Origin: Phlebotomus papatasi
Taxonomy: Eukaryota; Arthropoda; Insecta; Diptera; Psychodidae
Direction: 5' to 3'
NCBI RefSeq assembly: GCF_024763615.1
Contig: NC_077222.1
Coordinates: 4,464,001 to 4,528,000, forward strand
Length of the DNA stretch: 64,000 nucleotides
This document shows, one piece after another, positions 1-12,781 of this stretch. Every line of letters starts with the position of its first letter. The stretch's first letter is position 1. The translations under genes and the position numbers were made by a program. The notes under the pieces are model-generated. The model was not told where the DNA came from. It did not search any database and saw only the letters and a program-made list of their open reading frames with translations.

Positions 1-1
1 T

Positions 2-3000
2 GATGCAAAGGACGACATGACGCCACGAGTTATGCAAACTGAGACGACCTACGCGAATCTGGTGAAGTCCGGTGGAGGTCCCCCGGGTGGTCTTTCCTTC
101 GCCTCGGCTATGGCTCACGCTGGTGCCGGTGGTGGTCCTCATGGGCCCCTGGGCGGAGTTCCTCAGCCCAGTGTTCCCGTGAACCTCCAGCGACATGTTA
201 CGTCACCGCCTCCGGGAAAGTATGACGGCAGCAACAGTGGTGGGGGCTACAGGGGCAGTGGGGAGCGTGATATGGGTCCAGGGGGTGGAATGGGAGGACT
301 GCCACAGCGTCAGGGTGGAAATGTACCACCGAGACCGCTGCGTGAAAGGAGGAGCAGCAATACGAATCAGGGCTCGTATTCAGACATGCAGCAGCTCTTC
401 CTCGGCAATATTCCCCATCAGGCCACTGAAGAGGATCTAAGGCCGCTGTTTGCCAAGTACGGTCAAGTACTGGAACTTCGGATTCTCAGTAAGACCAACA
501 CACCCAAGATCATCGGAAGGGCTCCGCCTCCAAATTATGGCTTCATCACCTTTTCTGACCCAGACGCCGCCACAAATTGCCACAACGAGAATGTAAGTGA
601 AGTTTTAATTTTGCAGTTTTCTCCCCTTAACCTCAAAAAACCTTCAAACTTTGAACACATTTTTCTCCGAATCTTTTTGGTGCAATTTTATAATTTTTTG
701 CAGTTCTGTAGGTTAGAGGGAAATGTTGAAGGAAAGTAATGTAGGCTCTTTCTGGGTTTAGTCAAACTGTAATTATATCAATTCAAAGTTTATGACCTTT
801 AACAAACCATATTTTCGGTTCTTTCCGATATTTCCGGTTATTTTTAATATTTTAGATTAAAAAAAAATCACAAAATATAGTAAGGTGCGGTAACTGGATC
901 GTTTTCCGAAGAGTGCTACTTAAACGCTTGTTTTTGAACTGATGAAATTCTTTTTTAATTCTTCTAAATCCATAGAATTATTCACTGTTTCATTCAGAAA
1001 CATAATATAAAAAAAAAATTATCAAAAATTGTAAAGAAAATTTATAAAATAATGATAATACTGAAATAAGGTAGCGTTCACTAAGTGGATCGCCTTTTCG
1101 CTAATTGGGTCATATGGTCTTTTAATTGGATCACTCAATTTACAAGCATATTAAAATGAGAAAATAATTATTTATTACATTTTTAAAATTTTTATTGCGT
1201 TGTGAACGGCAATCATTTGTGTAATATCAGTTTTATAAACAACCATTGGTGGAACAAGTTCTACCTAAATTTCTACCTCTAAGTGAGGTTATTTCTCCAG
1301 CGATTTAATCTGTATTCCGTCTAATATATTGCAGGAATAGAGCATACAGCACTTTGGAATAATGTAAAAGGCTGTAGTTTCGCGAATTCCGTAATAGATT
1401 TATTAAATTTAAATATATCTCAACTCTTTTTAAGTCTTAACAGGGGGAACTTGAGGGTAATTATAGGAATTTACACAGGACACTGGTTAAATTCACATCT
1501 TGCAATGTTGCTTCAAACTTCCGCTAGGGGCGCTATTTTTAAAAAGAAGATTTTTCAATTTTCTAAGTTACATAATTCAAAAATTCCTTTGTGCATCAAG
1601 CTGAAATTTTAGTATGTTGTAGCCGCTGATTATACCTATCAAACAAAAAAATACTTAAGTCGATCCATAACCCCTGACCCGAGCTATAAGGGATCAAAGT
1701 TCGAAAATTGATCGGCATCTATCTCCGGTTCTAATTAATATTTTGAGCTAAATTTTGGTGTTTTGGTTTCATCTCGATGAGCACTTTTGAGTGCTGATGA
1801 TTGAGGGCTCAAACGAAAGATCTCACAAAATGCTACAACTTTCTAGTACATTTGAACTTCGTGGGACCAATACCAGAGGCGCTACAGCCGAAAAACCAAT
1901 TTCAATATCACATAACCTCAATTATCTCGACACGTGCTTAACCAATCTTGATGATTACTTCGACATAATTGTAGAGGATATTTATGTCTATATTTCGTCC
2001 ATACATCATTTTTCGATCAGGCAATGCGATCTGTCCGATTTTGTCGTTTAAGTGTGAAAACATTGATTTTTCCCATAATCAGATGTCAATTTGACTGCCT
2101 CTACTCCACCAAGACACTTAAAATAGGGTTTTAAATGAAAAGTCTCACAAAATACAACAATTCTTTGATATAGTTGAAGTTCATCAAATGAACACTTGGG
2201 GCGCTCTGGGCGAAAAAACGAGTTCAGAAACAAACAACCTCGATTATCTCGGCTTCTGATTAATCGATGAGATCAAGTTCTACGGCAAAATTATAGACAA
2301 GAGAACATTCTGGTCTACATTTCACCCATATATCTTTTTTCTGTCACTCCATCCAAATCCTTGATATTTTGGTTTTAATATAAAATTTGTAAAATTTCAC
2401 GAATTTGATTCAAGATAACTGAATGGCGTCCCCCAACTTCAGCTCTAAATCGAATTTGCATACATTTCGAGTTAGCTCACATTAAGAATCTCACCTACAT
2501 AAGCCGGTTAGGATTATCTGTCCCTTTTTAATGCAAATTGATTTTTTTATTCCATCTTAAATATTGTTGCCTGGAACCTAGTAAACAGTTTGTCGTTTTT
2601 ATTCTCTTTAAAATCATTCTTAATACATTTTAAAATGAATAAAAATGTTGACATAGCTTTGGTGTCCTATTTCGGCCAGCTTCATTCTTATAGTTCTTTG
2701 CCCTTCCGAAATTCTTCCAATGCCTTTTTCACATAATCTAATTTAACGAAGCTACATTTTTTGTTATTCTTTTTTGAATTGTATAATCTCCAAAAGATGC
2801 AAAAACAAAAAATTCAAAAACAAAAAACAAAACAAAGTGGCCGAAATTGCAAGCTGGCCGGAATTTTGTACACTTACCCTAATTCCAAACTTTCATACGA
2901 GGGCTTATGCAAATGCTCTTAAAACAGTTTTATTTTGAAGAGCCGAACTACTTTAGAAATACGTCCTAGTGTTCTAGAGCGATTTCATTTCGAACTCGAA

Positions 3001-5137
3001 AAATTCTATATAGATTTTTCTCTAACGAACTTCAAGGGAAATAATTCCTTATTAAGCGTTTAGTAGGCATTTACAGTGCCGAACAAAATTGTACCAATGT
3101 TTCAAAATTCTCTATAAAGGATTTAATATCTCTAGATCTAATTTATATTTTAACTGAAACTTTTTTTTCTTAGAGAGCTTTGTTATAAAGCTACAAATTG
3201 TGCCTTATTAGAATTTTTTTAGGAGAAGGACTAATATTTTTTTAGAGTCTTTTAAAAAAAGGATGCATTGGTACAATTTTGTCACTTGTACCCAAACGCT
3301 ACTTTTTGTTCTAAGATTTTATTTTATGAACTATTTACGTAAAAAGTAATTTAATATAATGACTTCCGGCTGTTTTAAATGCATTTTCCATGAACACTTC
3401 CGGAATTTTTTTTACTAACAACTTAAGTAAATGGTATATTTGAGTAAAATACGCTCTTATATGAAAAAGTGTGTCAATAACGGATTTTTGTCCAACAAAA
3501 TGGCTGCAAAACATGACGTAGGCCATATCACAGAGATGAGGCTACGTATCTAGGCGTGATCCAGTGGCAGGACTATCAAATCCAGACTCCAATCACAGTT
3601 TATTACCATTTATTGCTGTATTTGGTTGACAAAATCGCGTTCGGCGAGGTCTAAACTGTTGGCTAGCCTTTCAAACTAATCAAAATCGATATCCTAAGCA
3701 ACATCAGCTTCAGGGCATAATAACTGAATCATAAAATACTTGGCTGAATGGCCGGTAAAGCAGGGAAAGAGAACGAAATGCAAAAGAAACTAAAACAGTT
3801 TTCAACTAATTTTACAATTCCTAAATTAAACCGACATTTCTTAAGAATTTTCAATATTTTTTCGATCCCAGTTGGTTATTTTATATATTTCTGCGCTTAT
3901 TTCCATGGTCATACAGCCCTAATCGTCCGATTTTGCTATTAAACTTTATGATACTAAATCAGTTCGTAAAATCTTTATAAATAATTTCGCTGCTTTTTTG
4001 CCTATACAGAGTATATAGGCTATTCCGTCGGGTAATTCATGGCTTAGTTATCATACCCTGAAGCTGATGTTGCTTAGGATATCGATTTTGATTAGTTTGA
4101 AGGGCTAACTAATAGTTTAGACCTCGCCGAACGCGATTTTTTGCGCCCAAATACAAAAATAAATGGTAATAAACTGTGATTGGAGTCCGGATTTGATAGT
4201 CTTACCACTGGATCACGTCTAGATACGTAGTCTGATCTCTGTGATATGGCCTACGTCATGTTTTGCAGCCATTTTGTTAGACAAAAATCCGTTATTGACA
4301 CACTTTTTCATATAAGAGCGTATTTTACTCAAATATACCATTTACTTAAGTTGTTAGTAAAAAAAATTCCGGAAGTGTTCATGGAAAATGCATTTAAAAC
4401 AGCCGGAAGTCATTATATTAAATTACTTTTTACGTAAATAGTTCATAAAATAAAATCTTAGAACAAAAAGTAGCGTTTGGGTACAAGTGACAAAATTGTA
4501 CCAATGCATCCTTTTTTTAAAAGGCTCTAAAAAAATATTAGTCCTTCTCCTAAAAAATTCTAATAAGGCACAATTTGTAGCTTTATAACAAAGCTCTCTA
4601 AGAAAAAAAAGTTTCAGTTAAAATATAAATTAGATCTAGAGATATTAAATCCTTTATAGAGAATTTTGAAACATTGGTACAATTTTGTCCGGCACTGTAC
4701 TTTTCAAGAGCAGCCTTTTTATGTGCAATTTTTTTTTTCTTTTAATCGTGTAGAACGTCGTCTATCAGGACGGTTCTCCGGATGGCCAGAAGCTCAATAT
4801 CGAGCTGAAGAAGACGAAGCCCCGTGGGGAACTTGGGGGCAGCGGAGATCGCGACAGGCGCGTTATGGGCGGCGGAGGAATGGGATCTGGCAATGGGACA
4901 CGATCAAGTATGAACAGTGGTGGACCGGGTGGTCTCGGAGGTGGCAACAACCTCAGGGGCTCCAATAATCCCATGATGCGCCCAGGAGGAAATCGCAGCC
5001 TCGGGAGCAACAGTGGAATGCGTGGAAACAGCTTCAATCGCTCTGACCGAATGCCGATGGGTCGAGGTGGTGACCAGGATCGTTCCTCAGCACCTTTGGG
5101 CAGTTCTGGAGGAAACTCCACCTATGGAAGGCGCTAA
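2..5137 (+). CDS. rin: Rasputin / G3BP orthologue, 3' part (partial, two exons)
   Basis: This is the C-terminal part of the stress-granule RNA-binding protein G3BP/Rasputin; the N-terminal NTF2-like domain would lie before the window. Coding exons are 2-592 (open at the window edge) and 4754-5137, joined in phase 0 by a 4161 bp GT-AG intron (donor GTAAGT at 593, acceptor TAG at 4751-4753). The visible 324 residues carry a TYANLVKSG motif near the start, a Gly/Pro-rich linker, then one RRM with RNP2 LFLGNI and RNP1 NYGFITF. The exon join falls inside the RRM. The tail is an RG/GG-rich low-complexity region ending in GRR before TAA at 5135-5137. RRM followed by an RGG tail is the family's usual end. 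The codon at the splice is my choice by phase and RRM continuity; a shift of a few bases cannot be excluded. Reading straight through the donor gives only intronic residues and a stop at 739. Confidence 0.92.
1790..2290. repeat. Diverged direct repeat in rasputin intron (~322 bp period)
   Basis: Two diverged copies of one sequence lie at about 1811-1955 and 2133-2275. Both contain the run TCTCACAAAAT, then a gaacttc/gaagttc stretch, then GGCGCT, CGAAAAA, and a final ACCTC(A/G)ATTATCTCG block. A weaker third copy may begin near 1510 (GGGGCGCTATTTTT). This looks like an old tandem or dispersed repeat, not coding sequence. Confidence 0.5.
2527..2879. mobile_element. Truncated GGGTAAGTGT-family MITE
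   Basis: The right end (about 2838-2879: GGCCGAAATTGCAAGCTGG, then CACTTACCC before TA) and interior match the complete copies at 36540-36980 and 60429-60854. The left ~70 bp including the left terminal repeat is missing. It lies inside the rasputin intron. Confidence 0.7.
3074..4697. mobile_element. 1.6 kb foldback element, TA target duplication
   Basis: The ends are CAGTGCCGAACAAAATTG at 3074 and its exact reverse complement finishing in GGCACTG at 4697, flanked by TA at 3072-3073 and 4698-4699. The arms are about 650 bp each (left about 3074-3730, right about 4045-4697) and nearly identical, so the same 63-residue ORF shows up in both, on opposite strands. The ~310 bp centre is unique. 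No transposase is encoded. The TA duplication and CAGTG start suggest mobilisation by a Tc1/mariner transposase. It ends only 56 bp before rasputin's last exon. Confidence 0.88.
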
Positions 5138-6400
5138 GGAGAGTGGTGAGACAGAGAGAGAGAGAGGGAGAAAGACGAAGGGAGAGTGAGTGAGCAAGAG
5201 GAAGAAAGATGCCCCGTGAGAAATCTTTTTCTTAATTTAATGAGCAACAAAAAAAAGAGAAAAAAACAATTGAGAGAAAAGTAGCAGGAACTGGTGAGAG
5301 AAAATTTGATGAGAAATCAAGAGACAGAGGTAGAAGTAAAAAAAAAAGAAAATTAAAAAGAAAAAAAAACACGAGAGACTGGAAATAGCGTGAAAAAAAT
5401 CAGCAAACATTTTTTTCAACATTTTTTTTTAAAGAAGTATTTTGCAAAATTTTTGTGGAGAATAATTTTTGAAGAAAAAAAAATTCTGGACAGAGCTCCT
5501 CATCTCTTTGGCTTTCCAGTTAAATTATTTAGTTCCTCTTTTTTTCTTTCTTTTGAACAATAACAAGAAAAAAAACACAGAAAAACTCTTAAAAATTTGT
5601 TTTTTTTTTACATTTTTTAAAAATAATAAGAACTATTTTGCGTCCCTTTTTTTTAGAAAAGTGTACTGAAAATTTGCACATAAATTTTCTGTGCTGTAAG
5701 GTTTTTTTTTTTTAAAAGAGAAAAAAAACAGAACTTCAAAAAAAAGTAATGTACTTTAGTGAGAAAAAAATTGCGAGTGAGGAGCACAAAAGTTTTTTTT
5801 TAAGTTACTTTACTATCTGTTTTGTTATAAACAATATTTTCCTTCCTATTTTTTTTAAGTGTAACAAGTGAAAAAGAGAAATAAAAAAAACGTGAAAAAA
5901 TATAAAATACAAGAAAAAATTCACTGAAATAATCTTTATAATTTATAATTAATTATAATGTAAAAAAAACTATAGTTCTTTTAATTTATAATTTAGATAA
6001 TTTGATATAGAATAATAAAAAGGATTTAAAAAACAAGCAACATAAATTTAATAAAAGGAGGATATTTTACGTTATTCTATGAATTATGAATTATTGATAA
6101 AAGAAAAAGCAAGAACAACAAAAAAAGTAGTATCGATTAATAAGTTAGATTATTTTTGTTTTTTCTTCCTCACCGACTAATGTTTTTTTTTCTTTTTCTC
6201 TTTTCAGTTTTTTTTTATAGGAAACTTAAGCAAAAAAAAAAGCTGAAAAACAGATTTAGAAATGAGAGATTGATTTTTTAAATAAAAGAAAAATGAAGGA
6301 AAGTAATACCACTAAATTCTAGGAAAAAAAATGAGAGAATAATTAATAAAACTTATGAAATAAAACAATCTTTTATACAATTCGCGAATTTCAGCATATT
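5138..6400 (+). other. rasputin 3' untranslated region
   Basis: Follows the rasputin stop codon. It starts with a GA-rich stretch (about 5145-5230) and continues as A/T-homopolymer-rich DNA with many runs of 7-12 A or T. AATAAA-type poly(A) signals occur near 6345 and 6360. The end of the transcript cannot be fixed from sequence alone. Confidence 0.55.
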
Positions 6401-7623
6401 TCTAAATGTCTTTATTTGTGTAATTTTTAGGTAGATATTTTTTTATTAAATAAATTTCTCATCGCGGATTGTTCAAGAAAAACAAATTACTTTTATTTTT
6501 TATTATTTTTTTTTTCAGCAATAAACTTCTCTAACTGAAACTAACATTTCTTGCTAACAAAAACAAATAATTGACGTTGAATTGAAAGACTTGTGTAGTA
6601 ACAAAATTTCACCCTTAAAAAAATCCCTTCTTAATTTTTTTTTCGAATTGTAGAGCTGGATCTTTACAAGGACAAAAAAAAGCAAAATGAATTTGTAAAA
6701 AAAAAAGAAGCCACAAAAAAATGGAACAAAGATTCAGAAAATAATTTTTCTTTTTCCTAAAATTAAAAAAAAAAAACATGTGGACAAAAAAATTGGCATA
6801 ATTGGTCGAAATATGTGTATAATTGTGTTGTGATAGTGGAATATTTAAAAAAAAAAAAAGAGAACACAGAAAAATTAAAGAAAATTGTAGATTTTAATGA
6901 ATCCACCCAAAAAAAAATGCACAAAAAGAATTCCTCAGCAAAATCTTGAAGGTTCTCATCCAAGTCAACTCGACATTTCTCTCAAAAGATAAAAAAATAA
7001 TATTAAAATAATTGAGAGCAAAATTATAGTGGAATTTTTTATACAGGAAAAAAAGTATAAGAATTTTTGCATTAAAGATATTGACTAACTATATTAAATT
7101 AATAAAAAGAAATCGTAGAATTTTTGCTTCTAAAAAAAATGGATATTTATTGTAAAGACTGAAATGTTTTATGATTTCAACTTTCTTAGTAGGAAAAAAA
7201 AATAAGATAGAGAGAATTTAAAAAAAGAAAAAGCGTAGACGTAAATCATCAACTGTAAATTGCCTTAAAAATTTTTAGCGAAGAGTTTAAAAATTTACAA
7301 CACAATAATTGTATCCGACCTCTGAGTGTTAAATGATCAATTTTTCTTCTTGGACATTTTCCATCGAGCACCAACTAATATTTGCTTGCAGATGTTGACC
7401 AAAATTGCTATTATTTTTTACAGAAAAAAAGGGATCCTGTTGCTAATTCCAATGAAAAAGAGAAATCTTTCTCTTAAACATTTTTTTAGTACATGACTGT
7501 TCTAGAGTGTTTCTGCATTATCGACTTTTCTTTGTGTTTGTTCCTGTCTTGACTGTTTTCCGCAGTCCTCGCAACGACTCCTTCATAATTATCATAGACG
7601 AAAACTACACAATTTTACTCATA
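6401..7623. other. AT-rich spacer, no gene seen
   Basis: Poly-A and poly-T rich DNA with only short chance ORFs. It may be distal 3' untranslated region of rasputin or intergenic. I see no coding signature, structured RNA or TIR element. Confidence 0.5.
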
Positions 7624-7962
7624 AAGTAGAACCCTGCTATAGGCCATCGCTCTATGGTCCAAAATTCATCGACCGTTGATTTCAAAACACTGATTTTAAG
7701 TTAGGTTATGTTTTTTAGTACGCGACATGCATGTTGTGCTAATTATTTTAATATTTTTGGCAAACTTTATTGAGTAGTTATAATAATTGTGATCCATAAT
7801 GAAGAGAGCGAGGACAAGTACCACAATCGCAAAGAAAGTGGAAGCCGTCGAGCAATTTTAATACTAAAAGTCGTTGATAATTTTAAAAAAAATGACATGG
7901 ACTATAGTGCGACCCAAGTGTCAAATCTGGAACCAAATATGGCCTATAGCGGGACTACTCTG
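7624..7962. mobile_element. Pogo-type MITE copy 1 with relic HTH reading frame
   Basis: One of four copies of a ~335 bp element (others 45897, 56164, 57202). The ends are (C)AGTAGAACCC.. and ..GGGACTACTCTG. The centre carries an ORF start reading MKRARTSTTIAKKVEAVEQF, which resembles the N-terminal DNA-binding segment of pogo/Tigger/CENP-B transposases. No catalytic region is present, so it is an internally deleted derivative. Confidence 0.75.
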
Positions 7963-8681
7963 TAATAATCTCTACTAATTAATAGGTATTTTCATTCAAA
8001 TAACATGTGGGAACAGTCATGGTTTTTTTTAGTACTTGGGAACAGTAATGTGCTAAAAAGCATGCTCAATTTATTATTGGAATAGCACTCATAGTGGCTG
8101 GACCTTTAAAATTAATTGCAAAATTTGTAAAGAGAAATACGATAAGTTTATAAAATTTATGGTAGTCTGGCAATTTTTCACTCATAGTAGTGGAGTTTGA
8201 TCCTTTTTAGGTTTTTTAGTGGACATGATATCGGTCAAAATAGGCCTAAGGCCTAAGACCTGAGCAAAGGGTTTAAGGCGGGGAACAAAAAAAAGCACTC
8301 ATAGTGCAGGAGCGCATGAGAACAGTCATGCACCAAAAAAATGTTCAGGAAAAAGATACCCTTTTTTCGTTTTTCAATGGAATAGCACCATTAATAAATG
8401 AAATATGCAGGGCAAATTATTGACTACTATATTTTTAAAACCCATAAAATTGCTTATTATTTAGGATTTCGAAGCAATTGGAAATAGAACTGATAGTTTT
8501 GAAGGCTCAATCGTCATGACTTAACCATTATAATTTTTTCAACTAAGGAATAGAATTTTCTATGGAAAATAAAAAAAAATGATTTGGTATTGTATTTTAA
8601 GGGCAATTGATCTAACAAATTTTGAAAGATCACAGCAATCTTTGTTAATAGACTACACCTCTACTCTTAAAACCGTATTAA
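7963..8681. other. Spacer with short dispersed motifs
   Basis: No gene. The motif GGGAACAGT(C/A)ATG and the phrase (T/A)AGCACTCATAGTG each recur between about 8007 and 8335, suggesting remnants of an internally repetitive element. No terminal repeats could be defined. Confidence 0.4.
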
Positions 8682-9097
8682 CTGTGTTATCACACTTGCA
8701 CTTTAAAATTTTAATATGATTCACATTAATTGTCGCTGGTGAAAGTCCAAATGTGTAATTTGTGTCATTGAATCAATTTTGAATTTTATATTCAAAATTT
8801 GATCTATTTGTTGATAAAAAGGTAGACTTGGCCCGCAAAAATTTGATATAAATTGATTTATAGCATTAATGCGAAAAATTAATGCGATTTTCTCTTTAAT
8901 TTTTTAATGTGAAAAATATTTATGCTTTAGGTAAATTTAAACTTATTTTTGCAGGCCAAGTCCACTTCTTTATCAATAAATAGAAAAAAACCCCAAATAT
9001 TAAGTGATTCAAAGACACAAATAACATATTTGGACGCTCACAAGCGACAATTAATGTGAATCACATTAAAATTTTAATGTGCAAGTGTGATAACGCC
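8682..9097. mobile_element. TTAA MITE, copy A
   Basis: Terminal repeats begin CTGTGTTATCACACTTGCAC and end in GTGCAAGTGTGATAACGCC. The left side is flanked by TTAA at 8678-8681; the right flank is ATAA. The same element lies in the opposite orientation at 26464-26870 inside eIF3a. TTAA targeting points to a piggyBac-type transposase supplied elsewhere. Confidence 0.82.
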
Positions 9098-9149
9098 ATA
9101 AGAGAGGGTGGGGTAATTTAACGACAGAGCGGTTTCATATTTGGTTTTC

Positions 9150-9450
9150 ATATCTTTTTGATAGCGTTTTCTCATTTGTTAATTCCATCGTGTCTTTTGG
9201 GACTTTGAATACTCAAGAAATTTTTTGAACTATTTAGAATTTAGTTTTTTGTGGATAATCGTAAAGTAAAAGGACTGTGAAAAATCTAACACTATTTTTG
9301 CAAGAATCTAGCGAAACCTTGCAACACTTAAAAAAAACGTTTAAATCTTTGAAAAACGTAAGTTTGAATGAAAATGACTTGCTGAATATCTTACGATCAG
9401 GAAAGACTTAAATTCCCAGTCGGCATTTGAATGGATATCATAAATGTTAG
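9150..9450. mobile_element. Decayed CTCTTT..GGGACT TTAA-family fragment
   Basis: It shares with 38078-39097 and 46593-46790 the order: TTTGGGACT, a block like GAACTATTTAGAAT, TTGTGGATAATC, then a CTAACACTATTTTTGCAAG block. The sequence is diverged and its ends are unclear. Confidence 0.45.
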
Positions 9451-10072
9451 GAAATCTCGCGAATAGACCGGACTTTTCCTAAGTGTTTTTATTGTTAGAC
9501 AAAGACTTACCTTTTCAAAGGAGTATCGTAGAGAGAAGTTGTGAATGTTAATTGACTACAATCCCAGAAATCCTTAATAGAGGAAATTACTTCCCCTTCA
9601 AACGTTCATGCCTTCGAATCAAGCGCCTGGCAAGTTGGCTATTTGGATATGGAGCTATATGGAGCTATTTGAAGCCAATTCCTAAATTGATCTCGGACTC
9701 AGTTCACAGTGCTCCGAGGAAAAAATTTATTTAAACAAAAATTTAGTATATTTATCCCTCCATACGGAAAGGTATCTTATAATACGGAAAAACTTCTCAT
9801 TTTTTAAATATTTAGCATATCGATCACGAGTGCAGAAAAATTCCCATACGCATTTGTATGTGAAAGTAAGAAATTGGCTTCAACTTTGAAGGCCACTCGC
9901 CGGGGACTATCTTCGAATAATGTGAATTTTCTTTTATTTTTCCTAAGAGACTTACACATTATTAACTTCTTATTATCAATTATTGATAATTATGTGTAAT
10001 GGCCTCTACACACTTGAGAAATTTATGTCCATATTGAAGAGTTTTTCTTACACAAGCGATCGTTTCTACCTA

Positions 10073-10286
10073 GGGGAAAGTTCTCATGCTTTGCACAGTC
10101 CCAAGCTTCATAATGATTAAATTTTTCCCATGTTTCTAAATAAATGCGACTGCAACATATTTTAAAAACAGATCACTTTTCCCTAGTTATTGAAATATTA
10201 GTGCAATGAATAACATTTATTGAAAATCATAGGAAAATTTAGTCATTATGAAGCTTGGGAGCGTGCAAAGCATGGACGCTTTCCTC
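10073..10286. mobile_element. 214 bp TA MITE (GGGGAAAG ends)
   Basis: Inverted ends are GGGGAAAGTTCTCATGCTTT at the left and ..AAAGCATGGACGCTTTCCTC at the right, with the inner arms CCCAAGCTTCATAATGA and TCATTATGAAGCTTGGG. TA flanks the element at 10071-10072 and 10287-10288. It is non-coding. Confidence 0.8.
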
Positions 10287-11835
10287 TACTCCGTTTATCT
10301 ATTTTACCATCTAAACTTAAACGATCTTCAGGGTTATTTATCCATTTAGCTTAACCCTTTTTATTGTATTAAATCTCTTATTTAAATTATTTTTAATTTA
10401 TTTAGCGGTTAGAGCACTTTATGATCCGAATGTTATCTGGTATTTTTCCAAAGATCCAGCAAATTAAGAGTTTCATGTGATCTCTAGTATCATTGATGTT
10501 CCTTTGCGTTTTGATTAAAAGAAAAACCTTTAAATTCTGTACGATCAGTAGCCCTTTTGTGGGGCAGATTGAGACGATATTGGGGTAATTTGAGACATTA
10601 AGGGGAAGTTTAGCACCTTTAAAATTGGGATTTTCTCCTATGTTTAAATGGAACTGAGTCATTTCATAATGTAATTTAGCTTCTCAATATGTTTGTGCAG
10701 CTAAATTATATCACGATAGGCCTAAATTTTATTTAAAAATAGGTGAAAAATCCCAATTTCAAAGGTACTCCACTTTCAACGGCGCCGTACTTTCCCTTAG
10801 AACTGAACCCTAACATAATGCAACTTAGCTTTACAATTGGTTTGTGAAGCTTATGTTGAAGTCCAGTTCCATTTCAAAACAAGAAAAAGCTTTATTTCAA
10901 AAGTGCCCCAATGCAAATATAACCCACCTCCCCTACACTTTTATTTTTTTATGCTCAATATTATAATTGTGTATATAGTGGAAAATTTTCGCATAATTCT
11001 TAAAGGCCAGAAAACCTACTACCCTCAAACTGCCCCTGTCTAAAACAGACCTACTCTCCTCTACCAAAGTTTAAAAAAATTAAAAATGAATTTCTATGAA
11101 TTAAAAAAAATATTTAAACAATTATCAGTCAGCATCTGCAATCAAAAATTGAGAGAAAAATCTAGGAGGAAGTTTTAGATGAAAATTTTACATTTAAAAA
11201 GAGAAAACCGAGTTAAAGATGAAATCTTCAAGATTTGCAGGAGTCGAAAATTCCTCTCCCATCCCTTCAATTTCTTTGAAAAATTATTTCACAGAGACCA
11301 TCTTTCCCCCTGATAATGTATTGTGTGTGATATTAGATTTTTCCCGCAACAATAAAAAAAACAAATTTTGAGGATGAAAATAAGGAGATACAGAACAAGA
11401 GAGAACTTTCAACATTGCTATTTCACCTTCAATTAACAGTCATTTAAAAAAGAAAATAGTTAAGAACCGAAAAGTTGTGAAGATGTATCAAAACTTGCAG
11501 AGTATACATTAATTAACTGCCAATTTAGTGCTACTTGAGAAAAAGAAAAACCAAGAAAACAGTGTAAGAAATGTAATTTTTAAGCTTTCACCTTCAAAAT
11601 GTCCTGTTTTTTCGCCAAAAAAAAAAAATAAGAAAAACAGTTTTCTAGAAACCAGAGGCTTTTTTCAGAGAAAATTCCCAATTCTTCCTTCAGCATTCTT
11701 AAAAAATCTTGTAAACTTAGGAATAAAAGAAGAAAAACAATAAAAAGTTCTTAGCTCTGAGTTTTACACCGTAAATTGAGCAACAATTTCAAAAATCAAA
11801 GAATTTTTACTGATCCTTTGCAAGAGCCTGGAACG
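10287..11835. other. Spacer, probable old MITE remains
   Basis: No convincing coding sequence. GGGGCAGATTGAG near 10561 and CCTCAAACTGCCCC near 11025 are imperfect inverted partners and may bound a degraded ~480 bp element. The rest is AT-rich with short chance ORFs. Confidence 0.4.
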
Positions 11836-12781
11836 CTGGGGTCGTATCGGTCATACCCTCCACTTTGTAAGAAAAGATTTTGCGCGAGTTTCCCTCCGTG
11901 ACATTTTCTCCTATTTTTCCCACCTGCCTTCTTTCCGTATTCACTAATATTATCTGCGAGAATCAGGCGACATTTTCGTGTGGAAATCGTTATTTGACTT
12001 TCCACATCCACGTTTTTTTAGTCGCAAAAAAAACTGAATACTAAAGTAATTATAAGTTCAATAAATGAATAAACAATTAAATAACATTGTTATAAGCTTT
12101 GATTTATTCAAAGTGTTATTCTTAACACTTAAATGTCTGCAACGGTATTTCATGCAAAATTTCTCTTACTACAGTAAAAAAAAATAGGAAAAAAACCCTT
12201 TGCATTTGTACCAATTCAATTATAAATACGTATTTATACGTATAAAGATTTTTCTCATTTTCTTGTGGTTTTTTATAAATTTTCTGAAATTTGTTTAATA
12301 ATGCCAAAGTGAATTTTCCGAGATTTTTGTAACAAAAAACCACGTTCAATTTCAATTCAATTCAATTCAATTTTGCAGTATTATTTTGCAAGAATTCTTA
12401 TTATTTATTTTTTTCAATATTTTCACATTTTCTCGTAGTTTTTTTTTATTTTTAGAACCAATTTTCAAGCGACAAGGCATATTAAATGTTATGAAGGTTA
12501 CGAGTTTTCGCCAAGGAAAGTTTTCTTAGTGGTTAATTAGGTATTGTTTTCGGATTTGACGAGTATTTTTGTAACGAGAACCTCGACAAATATTCATGAT
12601 AGTTTCGCAATGTTTGATAATCATTTCGAACTTCCGCTATTTTAATGAGAGTTTGAGGATTTTTTGATTTTTCGATTATTACAGAATTATTTCAGAATTC
12701 GGTTTTATCTCTATAAGAACACATAAGAAATAGTCAATTTGAGAAAAATAGAAAGATCGTTGAAAATTTGAAATTTATAAG

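Noticed and set aside
3335..4437. Duplicate 63-codon ORFs on opposite strands as a gene pair
   Set aside because: They are the two arms of the foldback element and carry no recognisable protein.
4765..5121. 118-codon minus-strand ORF opposite rasputin's last exon
   Set aside because: It is the antisense shadow of the Gly/Arg-rich tail; Pro-rich composition follows from the GGN codons on the other strand.
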